A DNA stretch of 64,000 nucleotides from Lineus longissimus (lineage: Eukaryota > Nemertea > Pilidiophora > Heteronemertea > Lineidae). The notes under the pieces are model-generated. The model had not been told where the DNA came from, searched no databases, and worked only from the letters and a program-made list of their open reading frames with translations. Positions 45,517 to 56,200 of this stretch are shown here, piece by piece. Position 1 is the stretch's first letter. Each line of letters starts with the position of its first letter. The translations under genes were made by a program, and so were the position numbers. The DNA lies in the NCBI RefSeq assembly GCF_910592395.1, contig NC_088325.1, positions 9,982,109 to 10,046,108 of the forward strand. Direction: 5' to 3'.

Positions 45517-46575
45517 CGTCGTCGTCCGTCGTCCGTTAGCAGGGCACGTTTCGTAACTGTTAGAGCTATTGGGTTGAAACTTGGTACACATGTACCCTTA
45601 TGTAATGACACCTTGGAAACCAAGTTTCGGTCCGATTCGTTTCATGGTTTGGCCACCAGGGGGCCAAACGTTAAAAGTGAAAATATGCAATATCTCCCTT
45701 AATAGTAGTCGGGTAATTTTTAAAAAAATATGGTAGGTACTTCTAGCAAAGGTGCATCATATATCCTCCGGGTTTTTGATTTGACCTCCTTTTCAAGGTC
45801 ACAGAGGTCAAATGGTGTAAATTGGCCGTTAGGATGTAACGATGGCACGTTTCTAAACTGCAATGACTATTGATACCAAATTTGGTACACATTTACCCCT
45901 TAGTCAGGTGATCTCAGGGACCGAAGTTTGGTCCAATATGATTCACCACTTGACCACCAGGGGGCAAAATCCAAAAACCTTAAAAATGTGATTTTTCCTT
46001 AACTTCTTGCCCGATTGCCACCAATTTGATATCATGGGTACATCTAACCACCATACAGTATATGTCACACAGGTTTTTAATTTGACCTTCTTGTCAAGGT
46101 CACAGACATGACAGAGGTCAAATGGCGTAAATTCGCCGTCAGGCCGTAACTATGGCACGTTTCTTAACTGCAATGACTATTGATCACAAATTAAGTACAC
46201 ATGTATCCCTTGGTCAGGTGATCTCAGGTACTGAAGTTTGGTGCGATCTGATTTGCCGTTTGGCCTCCAGGGAGGGGGCCAAATCCTAAATTCTTCAAAA
46301 TGCCATTATTCCTAGTAATGACTTGCCCGATTGGCACCAATTTTATATCATAGGTACATCTAATTCTAACAACCATTCAATGTGTCACCCGGGTCTTCTT
46401 TGATTTGACCTACTTTTCAAGGTCACAGAGGTCGAATGTACTGTGAATTGGCCATTTTGGGGAAATTGTAATTGCTTGGACCTACATCAAACCTAACACT
46501 ACATGACACAATACCATGCTCTTTATCCATCTTTCCTCCACATGAGGTGAGCACAATGGCCCTGGCCATTTTTAT
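45407..46575 (+). repeat. AGCTCACC..GTCCGTC repeat family, copy 2
   Basis: Starts TAGCTCACCTCTTAGCAGAG and ends GAGGTGAGCACAATGGCC. Inside are two to three degenerate copies of a roughly 300-bp module (TTGACC..CAAGGTCACAGAGGTCAAAT, GGCACGTTTCT). A (GTC)n microsatellite (45470-45535) sits in its 5' part. Confidence 0.88.
45470..45535. repeat. (GTC)n microsatellite
   Basis: About 20 GTC/CGT units, probably expanded from the TCCGTCGTC motif native to the host repeat. It gives a spurious poly-Asp or poly-Thr frame on the minus strand. Confidence 0.97.
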
Positions 46576-47881
46576 TCTATTTGCGGTGCTTCAGTTTGGA
46601 TTCAGTTCATTTTTTCTGGTCGAAGACGACGTCACTTTGCCATAAAGCATAATCAGCACCTTACCATAGCTTCAGAGTTTCACCTTCCTAGTTGATGCCT
46701 TTAACTTCATGTTTTTGGTAATTAGTCATGGAAAATGAAATTAAAAAGCAACGTTTTTTGAATTCGCAATAGAAAATTATGCACCGTGATATAGGTGTTG
46801 ATTTCTTATATTTCGCCTTGAATTATAATCTTTTGTGTTCCATATTTCTGTTGTTTCACAGACCAAAAAATATCTGTCATTTGATGCTAGTTCTTAAAGA
46901 TTTTTAGTGGAAACATTTCCTGCCTCTCCTTTGGGACATATATGTATCCTGCCTTCCTTCATTTGGGCTTTTTTTACTGCGATTTCATTGCATTCTGTCT
47001 TCTGACAAAAATATCCCTTTTTTTGGCAGAATCATTAGGTTGTTGAAGTCTGTTGTCATATAAACGTGTTAAGGAGCATATTTGACCAGTTTCACCTCCA
47101 GGAAACATATCGGGAGGGCAACCCCTCCACCCCCCAAACAATTTTTGTTTGTAACTTTGATCCCCCTTAAAAATGTTGGCACACACACCATTAAATGGTG
47201 TGTGTTTAGTGTAAATGAGAGGCCTGCATTGAAAGACTGAAGGCAGATGAGTAAACTCGGAGTTTGCAGAGCTGAAAAATGCTGTTGTACGAGTATACTT
47301 GTACTTGGATGGGCAGATTCGACATAAGTTTGCTCGCATATTGGGGAGTTGGTTGTGAATGACTGAAGGGCTGTGACGAGAATGCACATGTTGCAAGACC
47401 TAATGCACACTATCACGAGAATACTCGTACTGGGCGAATCTGAGGATGCATTCCATTACGAGTATACTCGTACAAGGCGGATATTATGATGGACTGCCAG
47501 GCAATTGCCTTTTCTTGCATTTGATGCACTTTATGTTTTCTTTCTTGACATATATCAAATTTTAAATGATGGTCTCACATGTTGTGAAATAAAATGAAAA
47601 TAGTTTTTGATTTCGTCTTTATCTTTATCTTTATCATATTAATTTGTAGGTTGTGAAAAAAGAGTTAACCGCCCGTTCTGATTGTCAGATCCCTTCCAAA
47701 GATGGAATAATTCCAGGAAAAAGGCATTATTGGTTATGATCTGATTCCAACTTGGCACCTCCTCTCGGGGTCTCTGCCAGATGGGTTGGTTGGTTCCATT
47801 GTGAACGAGTAACTTCATCACAATGGGAATTCAATTTAGATAACACAGTGAGCTGTCTTTTTGTGGATGATTTGAGAAGTG

Positions 47882-47900
47882 GCAAAGTTACCCCCCCCCC
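47882..47900. repeat. Poly-C tract
   Basis: A run of about 18 C. Similar G runs occur at 12727-12758, 35943-35958 and 60719-60729. Confidence 0.95.
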
Positions 47901-48189
47901 CCCCCCCCCCAGCATGCCGAGTGGCATAGTAAGCATCTTTGACAGTTATGCTCTCTGTTCTGGCAAGTGCATGCTCAGAGCCATGTCATCTGCAAAATGG
48001 AATTCAAACATCATTTTCAGAATTTATTTGTAGGATACAAGTTTCATATTTGCCATTGAACAAGATGTCTTTTGTGTCGAGCTAGCCTTGCATGTCGATG
48101 CGACATGCTTGGGGCTGTGCATGAAGCTTTTCTGATGTCCTGGCACGTCTGGGTAACGGGTGATATACCATGCATTGAAAATATATTGA

Positions 48190-48361
48190 TACAGTAAAAC
48201 CTCTCTATTAAGGACACCCTCGGGACTGGCAAGTGTTGTCGTTAATAGAGTGGTGTCCTTACTAGCGAGGTCAAATTGAACCAATTTGGAACCCAAGGTG
48301 GTGTCCTTTATAGAGAGGGTGCCTTTAGCAGAGAGGTGTCTGCTAAGGGAGGTCCCACCAT
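48190..48361 (+). mobile_element. Pogo-like MITE, copy 8
   Basis: Starts TACAGTAAAACCTCTCTATT, ends CTAAGGGAGGTCCCACCA; slightly shortened internally. Confidence 0.85.
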
Positions 48362-51219
48362 CTGAAAACGACAAGGTTGTTGTGAAACCTATACAACTTG
48401 TTGTCAATATCAAGAAGGATTCTCCGAACTTCGTGTGAGTCTCGAGTCAACTGATCGCTTGAATAACTGGATAGACAATCAGAATAATCGGAGTCACCCT
48501 GTTGGTTGCTGACCAACAATTGCCGTTCATGTGACAAACATCAACTCTGATTGGTTCATCTCTTCCAATCACCTGTGAGTTATTCTGCTTAAAGTTCCCG
48601 AGTCTAGAGGTCAGGACCAGGTTGTTGAGAGCCTGGTTCGTTTAGCGACTGCTGAATTTAAGTGACTGCTACAAAGAATTGTCTTGCCGCTAAATGTATT
48701 TAACTTAGCGGAGCACTTGGTGCTAAGGTAGTGGTGGTTAAGTGGCTGCCAAGCCACTGTTAGCAGATAGCGGAGCTTTGAACAACCATCCCTAGGTCAC
48801 AACGGCTCATCTCAATAATTGACTGCTGCAGATTCCGACTGATATCCCCCGCAATAGAGGAGTGACTTTCTGACTGCAACCAAAGTGCACATACTCTGCA
48901 TGATTACGACTTGGAAAAAGATCGGCTGAGCGAATGAAATTGTGTGTGGACTGAAGCCTACAATAACAAAAATGCCATGGTAAAGTTCCAGGGTTTACTA
49001 CAAAGTGCCAAGGACTAGTGCAAAATGCTTAAAGTAATCTGTGAGTCAACATCCCAAAAGTTTGTCACTGTCAACCTCCTACAGCGAGACGAGATACTTC
49101 TTGTTTGTTCGCTTGCTATGACTTGGGATATTTGCATAGAATTTTCCCCATGGCAAGGATGCTACAGCATGTATCGAAAATCATGCTTGTTTTTGCCATG
49201 AATTATATTCCCAAGCTAGAGTGTCAGTTCTGATTTGGGAGGGCACGTACAGGCATACAGGATACTCTGGCTGTATAACAGGGCAGCCAGGATTGCGCCG
49301 ATTTGAAATAAAAAGAAATCAGAAAATGTGTGAACATTCTATAATTGTGTTATCTGCACCTATAAAACCTGGCCTTCTACCGTATACAGATTCATTATAA
49401 CTATTCATGTGACAGATGCAGTTCTTGTAAATCTCACCTTTTTGTGAGTTTTGTTGAATGATTTTGCCACACCCTGTATGTGTTCACTCCTCGAAGGACA
49501 AATTGTCCTAATCTTGGTCATTTTAAATCTCTCGTACTGGATATGCTTGGAGCTGTTTGACTTTGCCTCTGGCTTATGAATCAAACTGATAGAACAAAAT
49601 GCGCATGTCAAATAATGGTGTCTCATCTCGGCAAACATGCCATTGTCGTGTACCAATTTGGCCTGGCTTTGCCTCGGGCAACGCTCGTAGGATTTCAGAC
49701 TGAAATAAACAAAGCCTGGGCTAGTATAAATGCGGTCTGGAGATGTCATGACACCTCTGAAGACGCCTTTTAGAAGTTTGAATCTGCACCGCAGTTGGTA
49801 GAAAATCGCACAAAATTTCGAGATTATGCAACCATTGACGCATTCGCATAAATAAGTAGACCTTAGTTACGCATTGTTTACCTTGTTTTATACGTCTCAA
49901 TGCGCATGCGTAACCAGATGCAAAATCTGGAAATTTAGTTTTGTTTCTGCTGACCGCAGTATTTATTCAAAGGCTGCAAGAGAATATTGGGGAGGATTCT
50001 GTAGGGGCTGGTGTTACTTTTGAGATGGCAGCACCTGCCTGTTAGTGGCATATCGTTGTAATCGAATGCCACCTCAGTTTCCTGCAATGAGCTGTGCATC
50101 TCAACGGTGGATGGGGGTGGGTTCTTCTCTTTTTCAGAAAAAGCTTTAAATTGACCAGGACATTTTGAAAAGGTTGACACTCTTAATCACATGTATCTAA
50201 CACCTTTGTATCCTTTAGTTTTTCCAAGAAAGTAGTGTTCATGTTAGATCTCCATATACAAAATGCTATAATAACCCTTCGTGGCATCTAGCTGAAATCT
50301 AAGTCTAACTCCCTTTATCATGTTTGGCTAAAAGCCACTGGGTTTTCCATGGGAGTCACCATTTAACCAAACATATGCGATGCAGAAAAGAGAAAATATT
50401 CATAAAAGATCTATGACCATATTCGCCGAATCGTAAACGCACGCATGAATAACAGATGATAAACAGCATACGTGGCATTGATGATATTGATTTGTGGGGT
50501 TTATATGATGATTGGTCGGTGCCATGGCAATGTGTTGTCAATTGAAAAGGGGAATTCCCACTTTACGCTTTGTTGTCTGATTGATCAATGGTAGTTTTAT
50601 GTTAACTGCCTGTGGGCTGAATTAAAGGTTTCGTTCCGCACTCATTCCTTATTATAGACCCGAGTTAACATTCCCACCATGGAATAGAACCTCTTTGTCG
50701 GCAGCAATATCGTGGTTCAATTCAGTCCACTTTATTTTGTTGTCTAGAAAAACACGATTACCTATAGCATAAGATCGCATAAAAAACAGACCTGTTCAAA
50801 ATCATGATATTATGGACGATAGAAATTTAGGGCTTAGAAATTTTTTAACTAGAGTGCCCTATGGAGACGGTCAGACAGCAAACAAAATATCCTGTACAGC
50901 CAAGCCAGCTAAAAAAGAAAAGTTTCGTGGGGAGATCAGAATTCTCTGAAATTAGCTATACAACAGGGGCCTGTGGAAATTACTTGTTTTAACTAAGCTC
51001 AACTTAACTTTCTCACTACCGTATAGGCTTCAAAAGTGATGAAAATATACCTTGTTTATGTCCTTGCCAACAAATTCAGTACGGATGCTTGCTATCCGAA
51101 AGCCGACGCTTCTATGACCAGAATCTTGTTGAATACACAATGAAATCACTGCCTGTACGTTTCCTTCTTACAAACTTCAGATCCAGAACCTGTGTGGGTG
51201 GGGTAAAGAAAACTAGCCC

Positions 51220-53165
51220 TGTGTGTATGATCACAAGCCCTATCATGGGGATCTGTCTCGTAGGCATGATCTCAATCTTGAATCCTTTCTTTCTGGTTGT
51301 GCCAATGATTATATAGTGTCTCTGCAACTAGCTACGTGGGTATGATCACAGGCCCTATCATGGGGATCTGTCTGGTAGCCATGATCTCAATCTTGAATCC
51401 TTTCTTTCAGGTTGCACCAATGATTATATAGTGTCTCTGCAACTAGCTACGTGGGTATGATCACAGCCCCTATCATGGGGATCTGTCTGGTAGCCATGAT
51501 TTCAATCTTGAATCCTTCCTTTCAGGTTGCACCAATGATTATATAGTGTCTCTGCAACTAGCTACGTGGGTATGATCACAGGCCCTATCATGGGGATCTG
51601 TCTGGTAGCCATGATCTCAATCTTGAATCCTTTCTTTAAGGTTGTGCCAATGATTATAGTGTCTCTGCAACTAGCTACGTGTGTATGATCACAGGCCCTA
51701 TCATGGGGATCTGTCTGGTAGCCATGATCTCAATCTTGAATCCTTTCTTTCAGGTTGTGCAAATGATTATAGTGTCTCTGCAACTAGCTACGTGTGTATG
51801 ATCACAGCCCCTTTCATGGGGATCTGTCTGGTAGCCATGATCTCAATCTTGAATCCTTCCTTTCAGGTTGTACCAATGATTCTAGTGTGTCTGCAACTAG
51901 CTACGTGTGTATGATCACAGGCCTTATCATGGGGATCTCTCTGGTAGCCATGATCTTAATCTTGAATCCTTTCTTTCAGGTTGTACCAATGATTATAGTG
52001 TCTCTGCAACTAGCTACATGTGTATGATCACAGGCCCTATCATGGGGATCTGTCTGGTAGCCATGATCTCAATCTTGAATCCTTTCTTTCAGGTTGTACC
52101 AATGATTACAGTGTCTCTGGAACTAGCTACATGTGTATGATCACAGGCCCTATCATGGGGATCTGTCTGGTAGCCATAATCTCAATCTTGAATCCTTTCT
52201 TTCAGGTTGTACCAATGATTATATAGTGTCTCTGCAACTAGCTACATGTGTATGATCACAGGCCCTATCATGTGGATCTGTCTGGTAGCCATGATCTCTA
52301 TCTTGAATCCATTCTTTCAGGTTGTACCAATGATTCTAGTGTCTCTGCAACTAGCTACATGTGTATGATCACAGGCCCTATCATGGGGATCTGTCTGGTA
52401 GTCATGATCTTAATCTTGAATCTTTTCTTTCAGGTTGTGCCAATGATTATAGTGTCTCTGCAACTAGCTACGTGTGTATGATCACAGGCCCTATCATGGG
52501 GATCTGTCTGGTAGCCATGATCTCAATCTTGAATCCTTTCTTTCAGGTTGTACCAATGATTATAGTGTCTCTGCAACTAGCTACGTGTGTATGATCACAG
52601 GCCCTATCATGGGGATCTGTCTGGTAGCCGATCTCAATCTTGAATCCTTTCTTTCAGGTTGTACCAATGATTATAGTGTCTCTGCAACTAGCTACGTGTG
52701 TATGATCACAGGCCCTATCATAGGGATCTGTCTGGTAGCCATAATCTCAATCTTGAATCCTTTCTTTTAGGTTGTACCAATGATTATAGTGTCTCTGCAA
52801 CTAGCTACATGTGTATGATCACAGGCCCTATCATGTGGATCTGTCTGGTAGCCATGATCTCAATCTTGAATCCTTTCTTTCAGGTTGCACCAATGATTCT
52901 AGTGTCTCTGCAACTAGCTACGTGTGTATGATCACAGGCCCTATCATGGGGATCTGTCTGGTAGCCATGATTTCAATCTTGAATCCTTTCTTCCAAGTTG
53001 TACCAATGATTCTAGTGTCTCTGCAACTAGCTACGTGTGTATGATCACAGGCCCTATCATGGGGATCTGTCTGGTAGCCATGATCTCAATCTTGAATCCT
53101 TTCTTTCAGGTTGTACCAATGATTCTAGTGTGTCTGCAACTAGCTACGTGTGTATGATCACAGGC
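51220..53165 (+). repeat. 113-bp array of repeated splice acceptor plus transmembrane half-exon (about 17 copies)
   Basis: Unit: TTCTTTCAG, GTTGTACCAATGATTATAGT, GTCTCTGCAACTAGCTACGT, GTGTATGATCACAGGCCCTA, TCATGGGGATCTGTCTGGTA, GCCATGATCTCAATCTTGAATCC. Nearly every unit has a pyrimidine tract and CAG, then an open frame reading CTNDYSVSATSYVCMITGPI and MGICLVAMISILNPFF. The first 113 bases of the exon at 53110-53256 align with one whole unit, so the exon is the last, diverged member of the array. 113 is not a multiple of 3, so reading on from any upstream unit stops within the next two. Confidence 0.95.
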
Positions 53166-53256
53166 CCTATCATGGGTTGCTGCCTGGTAGGCATGATCAT
53201 ACTGATAGTCATCTTAAGGTGTTGGGATAAAATTGATTGCTGCTGCATAACTCAAG
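53110..53256 (+). CDS. Transmembrane exon A (last unit of the 113-bp array)
   Basis: Encodes CTNDSSVSATSYVCMITGPI, then MGCCLVGMIILIVILRCWDK, then IDCCCITQ. The acceptor TTTCTTTCAG comes from the repeat; the donor is CAAG|GTATAT. Phase 1 in and out. Confidence 0.6.
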
Positions 53257-56200
53257 GTATATATGCCGACCTGATACAAATGTGACCCACCACGACAAAA
53301 TGAGTTGCATGTCGCACAGAAGATGAGCCTAAAATGACACCAAGAAATGATAGAAGATATTGATGTTCTCAAATTTCACAATAGGCAGACAATAGTGAAA
53401 TGAACAACCAGTCCATCTCAACCTGTCAAGCTCGGAGCGACATGCGACTCATTTTGTCGTGGTGGGTCACAAATATCCTGTTGCAAAGTACATGTATACG
53501 GAAGAAGGGTAACCTGATCATGAAAGCGAGATTGGCAGCCCTAACTGAATTAGTGAGTTTTCAACAGTTTCATTTGCCATCCATTTTAATGTGCATCGGA
53601 CGGATGTTTCCTGCTGGTTGGAATTTTAAAAATTGTCCCGTTCTCTGAGTCTTCAGTTACAAAAGGAACTCTGTTTGAATAGCGGATTAAGAAGTCGGAT
53701 GCGAAGTGTGCAGATTCGTCAATTCAAATTAGAATGAACCGTACTTTACAGTGTAAATGCACCTTGTGCAAACTAAGCCTTGTTTTGAATTCAGCGGTTA
53801 TGGTAAGGGCAACCTTAACCTCTTGGGTTGGTTCAAAATGAAATGTGGAAGCTGACAAAAAGCATTTAAAAACACATTTTATTCGATATTTCCTTATAGA
53901 TGTGATAGAATAAAAATTGATACCTCACTGTCGGTATCGATTGTCTCACCAAAACCGCTCAGGTGGAGATGAAATGTTGGCCAAAATCTCGGCTCTGCCT
54001 CGGTTTCGGTCTACATTTGAGCTCCACCCTCGCGGCTTTGGCGACAAAACCAATACCTTCATTTCGGTATCAATTCCTTAAACAAACTCAGTTGTAATTC
54101 ACGATCACCAGTGTTGAACTTTGACATAAAAGTAGTAACTTGCCCTAGATCGTATAAGTATATATCATGATTGTTTTCTTTTTCATTTCAGAAACCTGTC
54201 CAGCTCCTGATCCCAAAAAAATAGCAACTGCAGCTGTGAAAAAGGTTCTCATAGCCAAAATTGTCTTTGGCATCTGCTTGGGCACAGGGGCGGTATGCTT
54301 AATTGCCCTTTTGGTTCAGAGTGTCAGCGATAGTAATTGCAAGATACCATCGTCAAGGGCATGTGCTTGTGCAAGTAAGTACAATGTGGTTCTCCTTTTG
54401 CAACGTTATGAACTTCTAGGATGGGAGGGATGGGTTTTATACGCACTGATGTCGTAAAAGTTTTCCGGATCGTTAACTGCTGTGAAACCCCATCGAGATC
54501 AAATAGACCTGTCAGTGCAAATTTCTAGGGAACTTTAATATTTCAATAGTTGGCCAAGCTGTTCTTAACGTAAAACCTTTAGCTACTGCTGGGTCTTGAA
54601 GTCCAATGCTATTTTCAGCGAAAAAATTATAAGCCAGTTATCTATTGGAATTTTTTAAAAACTCCACGGTTGCTACAACAATTGACTGCTCTCTCATTTC
54701 ACTCTTTTTCAAAAGAAAGTTCTTCCTTTAGGGGTTTTTAGCCACCAATTTGGTTAATTTGCATAAAACTCTGTGGTTTTTTTTCTTGTAGTAAATCGTA
54801 TCGGTTTTTTTTCAGAATGCGAATGTGCATTGCCACAATCAGACCTCATTGCGGCGTCCTGTGTCGGCGTTCTGACCGGTGGAGTAATTATCGTCTCCAG
54901 CATCTTTTTAGCAAAAGTGTTCTTGCGTAAGTATCTTACTCATTATAATCGAATGAAACCTCCCTTAGCAGACACCTCTCTATTAAGGACTCGCCTTTCT
55001 CTCAAGAACACTTGTTTTGGGGCCAAATTGGCTGTCGTCATTCATTTTGATCCTTCTAATCCCTGTTATGAACAGCATTTGTCAGTCCCGTTGGTGTCCT
55101 TAATTGAGAGGTTCAACTGAACCTTCAAAACCGTTACAAGAAAATGTTACCCCATCAATATTTTGCTCATAACCTTCTTTGACTTCGATATAGCAACAGG
55201 TCATTTATCTTGGTGAGTACTTACTTCAACACCTAAGGTGGAGGAGCAGGTGGTTGATGCTCATATGCGAAGATGTTTCTTGAAGAGATAGGGGGTCAAA
55301 ATCCTGAATGTCGAGCAGTGTATTTTTGACACACTTGTTTCGTAAACGATTTTCAGTATCAATCTGTGTTGTTTTTGGTCGTCTCATAATTTCAATATAT
55401 TCAGAGTTACTGTATACAGAAAACTGGAGTCTTTGAAGTTGGGTGTCTAAGAGGTGGAGAAACAGAAAGTGTCCAAAATTGGTACACCTTACTGATGATG
55501 TGTTATACAAATATCATGGAAATTCCAGCCCAGTGGCTATTGGACTTACCAAACAGTAACCACACATGCAGAGGAAAGTAATCAAATTAGTCGGGGATGC
55601 ATTTAAAAATGCAGCGAAGAAGTCCACTTCTTGCTTGCATGCAGTCACAGCGATTGAAAGTTGCCAGTCTTGGTGGTAGGGTGATGAGAAACTTGAGAGG
55701 TGTATAGTCTGCATCTCATTTGGTGGAAATGGCAATTTTGAAGGCCTCCAGCTCCTAAACTGGGCAATTGAAAAACGCTTGGCGCCTAAGATATGACTAC
55801 CCATAAAGCGTACATTTACACAGTTTGGCAGCCAAGGTGTTTTAAAACAGGCCATTTTTTCTGGATAACTTGATATAATGGGAAGAAAACTAATTTTTTC
55901 TCTCACTTTTTCCATTAATCAAGTGACCTACAATCGTAATGTTCTCGAATTTCCAGTGTCATGTGCATTTTGCCATAGACATGGAATAGTAGGGAGGAAT
56001 CGGTATTGCTGTACACACAAACATTTCCACAAAAAAAAGTTTTGGTTGAGGCAGTAGTTTACAGATTCGCAAGAGAAAAATATCGCGATCAGGTTCTTGA
56101 AGTAGAACACCACAAAGAAAATAAAATGGCCCATTTTGAGAAACAGCCCAAGAAAGGGCCCATTAGGCCCACTGTTATTGATCAAAAACTGTTTTTACCA

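Larger units (their letters stand above)
46576..51180. other. No firm gene
   Basis: Apart from a poly-C tract and one pogo-like MITE I can support no feature. A candidate minus-strand exon (48537-48405) and CCAAT motifs near 48550 are described as a finding. A 114-codon minus frame at 49405-49749 has no recognised family. Confidence 0.45.

Noticed and set aside
45367-45623. Poly-Asp and poly-Thr frames on the minus strand
   Set aside because: They are the (GTC)n microsatellite inside a dispersed repeat.
55514-55915. 133-codon minus-strand frame as a gene
   Set aside because: No recognised domain, no matching neighbouring exons, and the frame ends without splice support; length alone is not enough.
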